From: Hevea brasiliensis | Lineage: Eukaryota; Streptophyta; Magnoliopsida; Malpighiales; Euphorbiaceae | Assembly: GCF_030052815.1 (NCBI RefSeq) | Contig: NC_079501.1 | Coordinates: forward strand, 84,701,849-84,765,848 | Direction of reading: 5' to 3' | DNA length: 64,000 nucleotides | Part shown: piece by piece, positions 11,583 to 25,093 of the stretch | Layout: each line of letters begins with the position of its first letter | How positions within the stretch are numbered: the stretch's first letter is position 1 | The notes under the pieces: generated by a model | What the model saw: the letters and a program-made list of their open reading frames with translations, nothing else | Databases searched by the model: none | Told to the model about the DNA's origin: nothing | Program-made: the position numbers and the translations under genes

Positions 11583-11587
11583 ATTCT

Positions 11588-13666
11588 TGTTAGTAGTATG
11601 CCCTAGAGCAATGCCTTTGTGTTGTGTAGTATAAACCTAATTCCTTTAAATGGCATTATTGTTCAATATAATCTAAAATGTTTATGGTTAATTTGAACAA
11701 GCCCTTTATCTCATTGTTGGAAATTCTATTCGCAAAGTATTGAGAATATGAGTGACGGAACTATCCAGCACAAGTGCTATAAATAATGGTTCACAATCAA
11801 GGATATTTTATTAGACATGATCTATCTGGCTAGACTGTTACCTCCATTTGTTTCCATGATTAGTATGTGAGACTAATAAAAAGAGAATGGTGAGTCTCAT
11901 GCCATCTGACATTATGATGTCGAGACAAATACAGTAGGCATTTATAAGATAAGTAGGCTAAACCAGTGGCGCATAGATGACATATACATGGAGTTTACTC
12001 TTGTCAATAAATTGTCATCTAGATTATGATAGCGTATATAGTTCTTTAACCTGAGATGACATGATTATCTCATATATAGGTGTATGGTTGTACGGGTGTG
12101 TGTTGGCTCTGACAATGTATGGTTGACGGGTGTGTGTTGGCTCTAACTAATTATATATGGAGATAGGTGTTCAGTCAAGATGGGATCCGTTACCCTAAGT
12201 AAATTGAGATAAAGTCCTATACTATCCAAATTATTCTTGATAAGCAAAGTTTCTAACCAGGACTGATAAACTTAGTTAGAAAAGAGTTTTTGATGGATAG
12301 TCTTATTAAACAAGAATTAAAATTTAGATGATAACATATGATCCAAAGTAATTTAGGTTTGACATGTACTGTGTCTCCAACTAGGATTAGGACTTTATAA
12401 CAGAGAGATCTTAGTACGTGGTATGTATGATCAAGGTTCTAAGAAAGGGATGATTTAATTCATCACTAATTGGGTAGTCATGATACACTATGCTAGGTGT
12501 CAATCATGATTTATGAGAATCAAGGGTGGAAAGGGATTTTACTCTAGGTATGGAAGGAGTTTCATTGGTATTAAAGAGTTAATATCATTCTCACTACCAA
12601 TTGGTTATGAACCTAAGAAGTCATACATAATAAGAACATAATGATCAAGGCTTAATTAATTTAATTGATTAATTAAATGGTTTGATTAATTAATTAAATT
12701 AATGAATTCAGTTTTACAATGAGATTGCAAAAGTCCCTAGCATGACTTGAAATTAGATTCAAAGAATTGGGTTAAAAGGAAGAAATTCTATGTTGGCCGA
12801 AAGTTGTATAAGATGCAGCATATGTTGTGCAACATAAGCATGGAGTATGTTGCTACCTCGTGCAAATGTTGCACGGGGTATGCGTTTAAGAGAAAGAAAA
12901 TGTAAGTGGGTTTTAATGCTTGTGACATGAGTTTACTAAAGACTAGCCTTAGTGGGAGACAAGTTATGCACTTGTTGGACTGCAGTGGAGAGATTCTCCA
13001 CCACTTATATGGTTTAGGGATTGGAAATCTCTAAAAGTTAGAGATTTCCTTCCCACTTTAGGGATTTATATATCCCTAAAGTATATAAGGAGAAACCCAC
13101 ATGCATTTATGGAGATAAAAAAAGAGAATAGTTCTTCTTCTTCTTCCTTTCTTCAAAAACTCCATGAAAGACACGTTAAGCTTTTCTTCTTTGATCAATT
13201 TAAGAGATATTTAAAGTTGCTACTTTTGAATTAGTAATTAAAGGAATTGCTTCTTCAATTAACCCAAGTCAAATAAAGAGCACCTTAACCCCTTCTTGTG
13301 CCATTTGGTCGACATAAGAGAGATGAGCATGCTAAGGGGTTATGCGGTTCATGTGGTTAGATCATCTTGATTACTGAGTTTGTGTGGACGGATGAGAGGG
13401 TTAACGTTTAGCAACCTAGATACTCATATTAAGGTGTTTGAATATTCATTCTACACCCCATTTGGTAAAGTCCCTAAACTTAGTTTTGGAGCTTTTGTTT
13501 ATGTCTCCTAAATTACAAAATGAGATTGAGGACTGCTTGTTATTGCAAGTGTTACAACCTTGATATTTTGATAATAGCTTACATGAAATTGGTAAAGGCA
13601 TAAGATGCATGAAATTTTAGGTTAAATCAAAATTTTAAATTTTCTACTGCGCAAGTTCAACCTATA
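11588..13666 (+). mobile_element. Ty1-copia family B 5' LTR
   Basis: It starts TGTTAGTAGTATGCCC and ends ...CAACCTATA (a changed CCTACA), 2,079 bp. The left target copy ATTCT (11583-11587) pairs with ATTCC after the 3' LTR, four of five bases. TATATAAGG at 13082-13090 is a likely TATA box; directly before it are two perfect inverted repeats (13023-13049 and 13056-13081). A primer binding site follows the LTR after two bases. It pairs with the LTR at 21065-23217. Confidence 0.9.
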
Positions 13667-13668
13667 AT

Positions 13669-13681
13669 TGGTATCAAAGTC
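13669..13681 (+). other. Primer binding site, copia B
   Basis: TGGTATCAAAGTC is two changes from the TGGTATCAGAGCC complement of the plant initiator tRNA-Met 3' end, and lies two bases after the 5' LTR. It marks where minus-strand DNA synthesis of this element would begin. Confidence 0.8.
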
Positions 13682-14499
13682 ACCTCATTTTGCATTTAGG
13701 AGCAATATTGTATACATTTGTTGGTTGAATTTGTAAGAAATTTTGTTGTTCAAGTGTTGGATGATGATCTTTCTTCAAAGTTTTATTGTGAAAATGTGTT
13801 TTGGCATGTTAAAATGGCTTGAGGGAAGAATTTTGGTACTTTCCTAAAGACCCACCAAAACTTGCACAAGATAATACTTAAGTTGTGTGATAGCTTATGC
13901 ACCTTGTGTAGGAAATTCCAAAACCTACCAAAATATGCACAGGATACTACATAGGCCATATGATAGCTTATCCACCTTGTGCAAAAAATTCAAAAGTTAC
14001 CGAAACTTACACAAGGTTCGGTACAGGGTATGTTGAACCTTATGCAAGTGTTGCATGGGTTGTGCAAATGTTGCACATGGTACTTCCATTTCAACAAGGC
14101 ACTGTACAAATATTGTACTGAGATATGCAAGAGTTATATAAGGTAGTATATGGACCATTTTCATTTTCAAATCTTAAAATTAAATAGTATAATTGCATAT
14201 TCAACCAATGATACTTCTTGTTGGAATATGATTCCAACTTAGTATTTTAAATATAGGATATTTAAAATGTTTTTTCCATTCAAATGTTGAATGTATGCTT
14301 ATGTATGATGGATGAATCATGGACTTTAGCAGACTAATGTGATTGTTTCCTTTCTTTTATTCTTTTATGGAAATATAATAATTAATTTTATTATATATAA
14401 GGTTGTATGTTCATTTATTTGGGCTTGTGAGTTCTTTTCATTCTATTTTTTTGCCTTGGTATGCTAAGGATAAATGTTGTAATTAGCATTGGTAGAATC
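13682..14499 (+). repeat. Copia B leader with repeated GTGCAA/TTGCAC palindromes
   Basis: Between the primer site and the gag remnant there are repeated short palindromes: TGCAAGTGTTGCA (14043-14055), GTGCAAATGTTGCAC (14062-14076) and GTACAAATATTGTAC (14104-14118), plus looser relatives from about 13860. The same palindrome occurs in the LTR (12860-12874; decayed copy at 22317-22331). No ORF of note. Confidence 0.6.
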
Positions 14500-16540
14500 T
14501 ACAAGAAGAAAGGAGGCCAAATCTTTGATGGGATCAGTGGAAGCATAAAATTCAAATGTTGATGACTTTTTACTTGCTTGTAAATAGATGGATGATGACC
14601 TAGGAAAGCCCTTAACTCTAATCGTTATGGCTAGGATTAGAGTTCCATAGAATAGTTCATGATCATGCCTTTTACTTTATTGTTTATGGATGAATATATT
14701 TTTGGAGATGTATGTTTATCGAATGAGTATATGATATGTATAAAAATGGTTAATGTGCAAAGTGAGACCTAATAGTAATTAAGTCAACCAAGGAATCTTC
14801 TAAACAAAATAATTAAGTTGAAAATGGTGTAATTTGAGAAACTGCATCATAGCTCTCCACTAAGGCAATCACTTAAGAAGTTTTAAACATTTACACTCTC
14901 GGCTATAGACACAGAGGCATAGTGTTTATGGCTTAAGAGATCTTCTTAAAGTGAATGTTAAACATAAGATGTTGGGAGCATGCAAATACTTTAATGGCCA
15001 ATAATGGTAAATGGGAGTAACTGAGGTCATTAAGGTTCAAATTTGTTTATTTGCTAACTTAATGGGTACAACTTAACTAATGTAAGATGGACCAATAACG
15101 GCAATGAGTACCTGAGGCTTTGAGCATTAGGAGCTAGATATGATTGAACTTCACATGAGATGTAATGAGAAAAACGTTGCTCATTTATAAATTATTATTG
15201 ATCCAATATTAGTATTAAGTACTTGAGGATGGATAATAGTTTATAAGAATTCAATCACCCACTAGAAATCCATTACAACTAGGATTTCATTTCCTACTTT
15301 GCAATATATTCTAATAAAATGATAACAACACCATTACCTACCATCGTTTTTGCTAGAATGTTAAATGCCAATAAGCTCACTAGGCCTATCATCCAGGATT
15401 GGCACATAAATTTAAAAATAGTTTTAAATTCTAAGCATATAGGATATATCTTAACTCAAACCCTCTAGATCCTTTATATGAAAGAGCATCAAAGAAGGAA
15501 CATGACACTTTAATAAAGTGGCATGATGATAACTTGCAAGTTAAGTGTTACATGTTAGCCACAATAAGCAAAGAGTTGCAAATTAAGCATGAGAACACTC
15601 AGTTACCTTAATAAATCTCGGTTTGCCTATAAAGATTGTATGGTGAATAGAGCAGGACTGCAAGACATGAGATGTCAAAGCAGTTGTTCATAAAAAAATG
15701 TTGGAACGATTGAATATGGGAAATGACTTGCACAATTTGATTGTGCTAGGTCATGAATTCTTGAAAGATTTCACCCCGCAAACTGGATTTGACCCAACAA
15801 TCTTTTCCAAATTCTTTCTTTAAGTCTATTGTAGACTTTCACATGAAAAAACTGAAGTGTACACTTACAGAGTTATTAAAATTACTTATCATAGCTCAAA
15901 AGGCTATGCCTAACAATAAGGGATTGAAACAATCGTAGTTGCTTCTACTTGAAGTAAGACTAAGAGGAAGAGTAACAAGAATAAGAATATTTCAATCCCT
16001 ATACTTTCAAGAAAAGTATTCAAGAGCCAATTCAAGGATAAGAAGGTTAAATCTATAAGCAGATTTAGATGACTAGAGTACTTGGGGTATAGGAAGGGCA
16101 AGAATAACAAGAGTTATGAAGGTATGTCTATATCTTGCTACTGATATTCTAAAGTACACATAGTTTATCTTTAAAAATTACTGGAGCTAGTTCTCATAAA
16201 TGTTATGACATGTAAGAACAATAATCAATAAAGCTTGGAAAAGATATGAAGATATACTACACATTAGCCATGGAACAAAAGTTGCAATCAATTCCATAGT
16301 GTTTTATTTTTATATATTTATAATTCTATTTTAAACAATGTTTGTCTGCACCTAATGTTTTAAGACATCATTTCTATACCAAGTTTGACTGGTAATGGAC
16401 ATGAATATAGATTCATGGATGATGTTTATTATTATTTTTTTTTTGAAATGAAATGTTAGCATGGGTTACTAGAACATTTTTTTATTATGTTGACAATAAT
16501 AACAAAATAAATCCAAGCAATTAAATTGAGATTAATATAA
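14500..16540 (+). pseudogene. Copia B gag remnant
   Basis: The plus strand at about 15850-15950 encodes pieces of a copia gag C-terminal region (K-L-K-C-T-L-T-E-L-L, then A-Q-K-A-M), followed by a lysine/arginine-rich stretch where the zinc knuckle should lie. Stops and shifts are frequent and no frame is intact. The surrounding 14500-15800 is in the correct place for the rest of gag but is too decayed to read in detail. The region is cut at 16545 by a nested solo LTR. Confidence 0.6.
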
Positions 16541-16545
16541 TCAGC

Positions 16546-18627
16546 TGTTAGTAGTATACCCTAGAGCATATCATTTTGTATGTATCTTGTACATATTTTA
16601 TTAATAAAAGGCAATTACACTTTTCTATTTATATAATCTATTTATGTATAATTGAAAAGGTCCATTGATATTTTGTTAGAAATTCTATTCTTGAGTTGTT
16701 AAGAATATGAGTGACAGTATTTCTAGCACAAAGTATAATAAATTGGTTCACAATCGAGGATACTTCACAAAGTACATGACTTATCCAGAAATATTATAAT
16801 CATGTTTATTCCCAAAGTATTAGTATGAGATATTAATAAGTTGGAGTGGTGAGTCTCATACCACATAGCAAATATGATAGGCTCTTATACATGATAAGTA
16901 GGCCGAACCAGTGACGCTTATAACAAGCACGTGGAGTTTACTCTTGTCAATACATTGTCATATATCATATCAATACATATAATCTTTTGATCTGAGATAA
17001 CACAGTTATCTTGTATATAGATGGTTTGAGTTTTATACTGCTTTCATGCTTATACTGTGTGTGGGTATATGGGTATGTGTTGGCTCCTACTAGTTATATA
17101 TGGAGATAGGTGTTGATCAAGATGGGATCCATTATCCTAAGTAAATAGGGATAAAATCCTATGTTAAATTAATTGTTTTTTATGATTTAAGTTCCTGCCA
17201 GGACAGATAGACTTAGCTAGAAAAGGAGTTTTTGACAAGAAAGTCTAATTAATCAAGAATTAGAATTAAATGAGAATATAAGATTCATAGCAAATGGAGT
17301 TTGATATTAATCATGACTCCAGCTATAATTGGGATTTTGTAACGGAAAAATTCTATTGCATAGTAACATATGATTAAAGGTTCATTTAAGGTATACCTTA
17401 TTACTGATTGGGTAGCCATGGTATGCTATGCTAGGTATTAACTATGGTCTATGAAATGCCTAAAATGATTTAGGGAAATCATTCAAGGTAAGAAAGAGTT
17501 CTAATGATATTAAAAGTTAATGTCATTTTTCATTACCAATTAGTAATGAGCCTAATAAGTCACACACCTACACAAGTTTTTCTCCAGGAAAGTTATGATT
17601 TAATTAATTAATTAGAGAGTTTAATTAATTAATTTATTAGGTTTGATTTGCAATAAGATTGTAAAGTTTTTAGCATGACTTGAAACCAAATATAGGTTGT
17701 TGGATGTATAATATAGACAAAATAGTGAAATTAATTAATGGAGATTAATTAATGAATTAATTTATATGTGATATAAATTAATTTGAGGGAAAAATTACAA
17801 TTTTGGATTGAGAACTCAAAATTGTAGACAAGGGGCAAAATGGTAATTTTGCACATAGTGACACGTGGCACCATGAGATGGTGACACGTGGCACTAATTA
17901 AGGAATGCCATTTGTCTTCCGTGTGATGGAAAATGAAACATGATGATTTATTCTTGGTTTGACACTTGTCTTAATGAGATTGAGACAAATATAAAGCAAG
18001 ATTAGTTCATGGCTTGACATGTAGCACTAATAGTTGGATTTTGTCTCTTGTATATAAATGCAAGACAAGAAGAATCTTCTTCTTCTCTTCTCCTTTTGGC
18101 CGGCACACTAGGTCTCTCCTCTCTTTTCCCTTTTCTTCCATTGATAAGTAAGAGAAAGTTTTTGTTTCTCTTTGAATCAAAGCACTAGGAATTGTTTCTA
18201 GTGCATAGTACATCCATAGAACCTCACCTCAAGCAAAAACCCCAAAAATCTAGTGGTTGGCAAGCAAGTCAAAGGGAGGTTTGGGGTTACCAAAGGTGCC
18301 TTGGTGGTGCTTGTGGTGGACAAGCTAGAGGGGCAACACTTGGAGCCCTAGGAGCACCCAAAGGGAGTAAGAAGTATTGATTTAACACCTTGGAGGTTAG
18401 TTGAACTTCATCCCTCTTTTAATTAGCATTTAATGTGATTAAATACTAAACACCAATCCTTAATGGCAAATGAACTAATAAAGCATGCTAAAAGGTGTTT
18501 TGGCATGCCCATGGGCATTGGAGATTGGTTAGGTGCATAATTAATATGGTATGCTAGCATGTAACCCTAGATAAAATTTTGAATTCCAACCTACTAATGG
18601 CCCAAATCCATACTTCCCAAGCCTTCA
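16546..18627 (+). mobile_element. Solo Ty1-copia LTR (family A), nested in copia B
   Basis: It starts TGTTAGTAGTATACCC and ends CCTTCA, 2,082 bp, matching the LTR at 1468-3561 over its full length. Flanks TCAGC (16541-16545) and TCATC (18628-18632) agree at four of five positions. TGTATATAAATG at about 18048-18059 is a likely TATA box, followed by a pyrimidine-rich stretch. It interrupts copia B between gag and integrase and carries no internal sequence. It is younger than copia B. Confidence 0.85.
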
Positions 18628-18632
18628 TCATC

Positions 18633-21064
18633 GAAACCAAATCTAATATAAAATAAATTTGGCTTTTACGACTAAGTCAAATTATAGAGGATAGGATCAC
18701 TGAGTGGGTGAGATGGGGACTAAGTCCTCATTGATCTGACTAGTGAGTCTTGTTCTCAAGACAAGATGACAAAATTAAGAGAGCTGAAGGACTTTTAGAA
18801 CCAATGCATAGAGATGTATGTGGTCCATATGGAAATGGTTAGAAGAGTTTTTTCTTAATACTTTAAGGATGTTTATAGTTGAGAAATGTAAATTTGAAAT
18901 CTTTAACATTTCAAAGAGTTAAAACCTGAAGTAGATAAATATATGAGAAACGTATTGAAGTCTTTGATCTGATCAAGACTCAGAATACTTAAGTACTAAA
19001 TTCAATGAGTTCCTCAAGGAAAAAGATATTGTTTCTCAATTTAATCCTCTTAGAATACCATAGTTATATGGAATGTCTAAAAGGAGAATTTGAAATATGT
19101 TTGACATGGTACAGAATATGATGAACTATAAGAAATTGCTAACCTTATAGTAAGGATTAGCATTATCAACAGCTTCAAATCTTCAATGTAGATTATGATC
19201 TATATCAGTTTCCACCACATCACATAAGATATATTATGGTTAAACACTAAGTCTTAAGGTTGTTAAGATTTGAGTTGTTAAAGGAGAAATCTAATAAAAG
19301 GATAAATTTGTTAGGTATCCTAAAAAAAGTTTAGGATATTATTTCATCTTCCTACTAAATAAGGAGTTGTTATAGGCAGGGTCTTTTTCTAAAGAAAAAA
19401 GTCTCTACAAGAGAATGACAAAGAAAGGAAGATGAAATTAGTTGAAGAGTCATCAAAAAAAAAATTAAATGGATGCAAATCCCTCCAGTAACGAGTTTAT
19501 ACCTATTAGTAATGTCACAATAACAGTATCTCGAATTTAATTTCTATGTCTCATATTTAAGAGAGATATAGAATTTTATATAAGAATGTACAAAAGTTGT
19601 TCATTCATATAGAGATTGGTCATAGAGATGATCATACAATTAATAAAAAAATTGTATTGGATGTAGATTTCTCATTAATGTTAAAAGTCATAAGATCCAA
19701 GATGGATTCAACCAGTGTAAACAATAACTATGTTCTTGTAAACCTTCTTATGGGTATGGTACTTAGTGGGAGCTAAAAGGTTTCTTAAGAAATAGATAAG
19801 TTCTAATAAATAGGTAGAGACCTATATGGCAAAGCTAATTGTGAAAAGAGTTTTACTTAAAGGACAAGGGGTTTACTAGGAGGAAACCTTTTTACTTAAG
19901 GGTATGCTTAAATTCATTTAGATTTTAATGACAAAATAATTACACTATGATTGTGAGTTTTTGCAACTAGTTATCAAAACTACCTTCCTTAATGGAAACA
20001 TAAAGGAAGACATTCTCTTGGGAAGGTTTCAAAGTGTATATGCTTAAGAGATCCATTCATGGTTTTAAACAAAACTTCAAGGAGTTCTGTATGTATAAGA
20101 AGGTTAATGAGAGCAACTGTTTTCCTAAGCTTTTATATGGGTGACATTTTATTAATAGGAAAAGGCAATTAGCATATTAGCAATTGTAAAGTTTAGTTGT
20201 GTAAATTTTTCTCCTTAATTAACTTAAGACAGAAAACCTACATTCGTGGTTTTGCATTTATAAAGATAGAGCAAATAAGAATAATAGCATTCTCCCATGG
20301 GTTAGTAATTGGAACAGAGCAAAGAATTATTGCCTGAGAGGCATAATTTCCATTTTTCTTAAGGAAAGTCTTCTAAGATTCCTAAAGAGAGAAGCTGAGT
20401 ATGCTAAATTGTGTACAAAGCAGGGTATTGCATATACTATTAGTGACTAGCAAATGCCAATCCCACTTATGTTTGGAACACTGGGTATTTGTCAAGATTG
20501 TTCCTGAATACTTTAGAAGCATTTAGGATATTAATCTTGATAAAAGGAGAAAGTAATTTACAACTAATAAAGTTTATAGATTTTGACTTTCAGTCAAATG
20601 ATAAGGATAAAATGTCTATCTAAAGGTTTTGTGTCTATTTGTGGTGGTTGAGCAATCAAATGGAAAAATTCCATAAAGGTAAAGACTGTGGATTCTACCA
20701 CTACAATTGATTTTTTTTTTTTTTTTGTGCTACATAGGATGTTATGAATAAGTTGTTCAGATTCAATAGTTCTTAACAGAACTCAAAATAATTCCTTTGA
20801 TTGTGTCATTGGTCTCTCTCAACTATGATAATAATAGTGCCTTAGCTCAGGCATAGGAACCAGGTCTCATCTAAAATCTGAACACCGAGAAAAAGGCCAA
20901 TTCATTTAATTAGAAAACCAGTTAGAAGAAGCATAGAGGATAACGTTGGTTGGTAACCTGACTGATCCTTTCACTTAAGCCATAAATTGATAACAGTTAG
21001 ATAGTCATCTTTAGAAGATTAGTCTTGTATACTGTAGTTATTGGCTCTAGTGCAAGTGGGATAT
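18633..21064 (+). pseudogene. Copia B pol remnant (integrase, RT, RNase H)
   Basis: Fragments appear in copia order. An integrase-like piece lies near 18795-18870. An RT piece with N-G-N-I-K-E-D-I-L (near 19990) is followed by a YMGDILLIG segment (near 20133) at the place of the YVDD catalytic box, with one catalytic Asp replaced by Gly. An RNase H piece with D-F-D-F-Q-S-N-D lies near 20580. The region ends with GCAAGTGGGATAT (21052-21064), a polypurine tract just before the 3' LTR. Many stops and shifts make it non-functional; this is an old element. Confidence 0.7.
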
Positions 21065-23217
21065 TGTTAGTAGTATGCCCTAGAGCAATGCTTTTGTGTT
21101 GTGTATTGTAAACCTAATTCCCTTAAATGGCATTAAAGTTTATTATAATCTAAAATGTTTATGGTTAATTTAAATAAGCCCTTTAGCTCATTGTTGGAAG
21201 TTCCATTCTCAGAGTGTTGAGAATATGAGTGATGGAATTGTCCAGCACAAGTGCTATAAATAATGGTTCACAATCGAGGATATTTTATTGGACATGATCT
21301 ATCTGGATAGACTATCACCTCTAATTGTTTCCATGGACTAGTATGTGATACTAATAAAAATAGAATGGTGAGTTTCATGTCATCTGGCATTATGATGTCG
21401 GGACAACTATAGTGGGCGCTTATAATAAGTAGGCTGAATTAGTGGCGCATAAATATCATACACACAGAGTTTACTCTTATCAATATATTGTCATCTAGAT
21501 CATAATAGTGCATATAGTCCTTTGACCTGGATTATACAGCTATCTCATATATAGGTGGCTTGAGTTTGATACCGCTTATGTACTTGTACAATGTATAGGT
21601 GTACAAGTGTGTGTTAGCTCTGACTAGTTGTATATGGAGATAGGTATTCAGTCAATATGGGATCTATTATCCTAAGTAAATAGGGATACAATCATATGCT
21701 ATCCAAATTGTTCTTAATAAGTAAAGTTTTTGGCCAGGACAGATAAACTTAGTTAGAATAGGATTTCTGATGGATAGTCTTATTAATCAAGAATTAGTAT
21801 TTAAATCATAATATATGATCCAAAGCAATTGGGGTTTGACATGTACTATGGCCCTAGCTAGAATTAGGACTTTGTAATAGAGAGACATTAGTGCATGGTA
21901 TGTATGAATAAGGTTCTAAGAAAGAGATGATTTTATTCATCACTAATTGGGTAGTCATGATACACTATGCTAGGTGTCAATCATGATTTATGAGAATCAA
22001 GGGTGGAAAGAGAATTCACTCTGGGTATGGAAGGAGTTCCATTGGTATTAAAGAGTTAATATCATTCTCATTACCAATTAGTTATGAACCTAAGAAGTCA
22101 CATACAATAAGAACATCATGATCAAGGCTTAATTAATTAAATGGTTTGATTAATTAATTAAACTAATGAATTTAGTTTTGCAATGAGATTACAAAAGTCC
22201 CTAGCATGAATAGAAACTAGATTCAAAGAATTGGGTTAAAAGGAAGAAATCCTATGTTGGCCGAAAGTGCATAAGATTCAGCATACGTTGTGCAAAATAA
22301 GCATGTTGCTACCTAGTGCAAATATTACACAGGGTATGCAACATTTGCATAGGAAATGCATTTGAGACAAATAAGATGTTAGTGGGTTTTAATGTCTCTT
22401 ACATGAGTTGACTAGAGACTAGGCTTAGTGGGAGACAAGTTACCCACTTGTTGGGCAAGTGTCACATGTGTTTCCAAAGTGGAGAATATATGGTTTAGGG
22501 ATTGGAAATCTCTAGAAGTTACCACTTATATGGTTTGGGGATTAGAAATCTCTAGAAGTTACCACTTATATGTTTAGGGATTGGAAATCTCTAAAAGTTA
22601 GAGATTTCCCCACTTTAGGGATTTATATATCCCTAAAGTATATAAAGAGAAACCCACGTGCATTTAGGGAGATAAAAAAAAAAAAGGGAGAGAATAGTTC
22701 TTCTTCTTCTTCCTTTCTGCAGAAACTCCACAAAAGACACCTTAAGCTTTTCTTCTTTGATCAATTCAAGATACTCTTGAATTAGTAATTGAAGGAATTG
22801 TCTCTTCAATTAACCTATGTAAAATTAAGAGCACCTTAACCCCTTTTTATGCCATTTGGTCAACACAAGAGAGATGAGCACGCTAAGGGGTTATGCGATT
22901 CAAGTAGTCAGATCATCTTAATTGCTAAGTTCATGTTGATGGATGAGAGGGTTGACGTTTGGCAACCTAGCTACCCAGATTAAGGTGTTTGAATATTGAT
23001 TCTGCGCCTCATTTGGTAAAGTCCCTAAATTTAGTTTAGGAGCTTTTGTTTATATCTCCTAAATTGCAAAATGAGATTGAGGACTTGTTGTTATTGCAAG
23101 TGTTGCAACCTTGATATTTTGATAATAGCTTGCATGAAATTGGTAAAGGAATGAGATGCATGAAATTTTAGGCTAAATCAAAATTTTAAATTTTCCACTG
23201 TGCAAGTCCAACCTACA
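21065..23217 (+). mobile_element. Ty1-copia family B 3' LTR
   Basis: It starts TGTTAGTAGTATGCCC and ends CAACCTACA, 2,153 bp, followed by ATTCC (23218-23222). It is longer than its 5' partner mainly because a ~58-bp unit is present three times (22488-22600) against once in the 5' LTR. The TATA-associated inverted repeats are kept at 22583-22609 and 22613-22638. The LTR pair differs at many sites, which agrees with the decayed internal region. Confidence 0.9.
22488..22600 (+). repeat. Triplicated ~58-bp unit in copia B 3' LTR
   Basis: CACTTATATGG-type starts and GGAAATCTCTAGAAGTTA recur three times, spaced about 45 to 60 bp apart; the 5' LTR has one copy at about 13004-13045. The third copy contains the left half of the conserved inverted repeat. 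It arose after insertion by local duplication. Confidence 0.75.
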
Positions 23218-23285
23218 ATTCCATACACATTCGTGCATCATCATAGTTATGTGATATATCCTAATTATAATTGCATGATTAATTT

Positions 23286-23288
<3 letters not shown>

Positions 23289-23323
<35 letters not shown>
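23289..23323. repeat. (TG)n microsatellite
   Basis: About 17 TG dinucleotides, followed by an ATATAT/GTATGTGTA tail. It lies in unassigned DNA just right of copia B. Confidence 0.95.
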
Positions 23324-23324
<1 letters not shown>

Positions 23325-24347
23325 ATATATATGTATGTGTATCATGAAAATGCCACATAATTAATTGTATTGTACGAGTTGTTCATGGATAACCCACTAG
23401 CTCCCAATGAGAAAGTAATTAAAGGAAAAGGAAAATGCATGCATATAAGCTCACATGGTTATGATAAAAAGGATGTAAGGTAAGACAGTTTTACGTTTTT
23501 GACATCCAGATACTATGGCTCCAGAAACAACCTCCATGTAAGATATGAATTTTATGTCCTTGGTATCCATTATGTATATGTTAACAGGAAGTCCCGAGGA
23601 GCTCTTTAATGGGTTGGGCAATTGGATATATGATAATGATTATGGAATATATGGGGAACCATTAGTGATATGAATTACTTTGATGTGACTTATCTGTGTT
23701 GTGAAAACATCATGTGAATGCTGCACATCTATATGCCTGACTTAACTATTTTTATATTATGTTTTATTTTCCTACAGTAGACTTTCACTCATTAAGTCCC
23801 CAGCACACCCCCTTTCTCTGTCTTCCCCTTTAATGACAAGCATAGAAGATACAATCAATTATGTTAGCCGAGTTCCAAATGTTACGACCTCAATTTGACT
23901 TAAAGGTAGATATACATTTTGTAGAGCTTTATTTTGTAATGACAAGTAATTTTTGTTATTTCTTACTGTGGTTTGCTACTTACTATTTTGTTATATGAAA
24001 CAAATTATAATTATATTTTATATTTAATATAATATTTATATAAAAAGTATATTAATTAAATAAGAATTTTGATTTAAGATAGGCTTGTTATAGGTTCTAA
24101 TGGCTTTATGCCTTTTAATGTCCTAACGCTAGAAGTAGTCTAAATTTGGGCTGTTAAAATATGATTCCCCAAATCCAAACCAAGAATAACTCTATCCGCA
24201 TCATCTTTTAGACTATTACTATAATTCACCTTTTTCACGAGAGGATGCTAGAGAATGGAAAAAGTAAGTATCGCAATCACCCTCCTTTAACCAAATAGCT
24301 CTTAATTGTTGTCTTCAGATCATTTCTTCTCTTAAAGAAATTTCTTC
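23324..24347. other. No gene recognised
   Basis: AT-rich DNA between copia B and the large gypsy stack. TGTTACGACCTCAATTTG near 23879 has the form of a gypsy LTR start, but no matching end is seen. TCTTC (24343-24347) is the left target-site candidate for element D, whose right end lies outside the window. This may be one of the few stretches of non-transposon DNA here. Confidence 0.35.
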
Positions 24348-25093
24348 TGTAACAACCCCTGATCTAGCAGCATAACGGCAGAACCGGGAGTATTACCTAT
24401 AATTTCATAACCTGTGATAAGGGCTATATCTTAATTTCATATGAACTTTCCACACTTGTCACATAAAAATTGTACCTTAATGTGATTTAAGCAAAAAACA
24501 AACTTTATATAACATGTCATTTACTTAGATATATCCTTATCCTTAAATATTTATTTATACAACCTATACAACTTATATTACTTGTACAACTTATACAAAA
24601 GAATCATTTACAAGTGAAGAAAGCCAACCCTAATTAAACTCTTGGCAAAATACTGCTCCTCTAATGCAGACTTTAATGATCTACTCTCTGTGAACCCTCG
24701 GCTTTAGTACCTGCACAAGGTAAAAACCCATCGTGCTAAGTATATAGCTTAGTAGTGCATGTTTAGCTTAAGACAACTAATTAATAGTCATTTGTAACTA
24801 TACACACCGTAGGCATTTAACTAATTAAAATAATTTTAAGCAAGAAACAATTCATAATAATTTTTACAAAGATAAATAAAATATTTCATTGTTAACTCTT
24901 TAATTGAATTTCACTAATCTTGCTCATGAAATGTGCCTATGGCAACAAGTTATTTATTAACAAAAGTAAAATCCAATTTATAAGCACAAGAGCAACTCAT
25001 TTGACTTGAAAGCTTATCATTTCATTATTTCTGTTTAATGGCCCAATTCCTCCCTGGTATAACTTTCCTTATTTCGGATACTGAGATTTTAAT

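Noticed and set aside
23173..23358. A histidine/threonine-repeat ORF
   Set aside because: It is the (TG)n microsatellite read on the minus strand.
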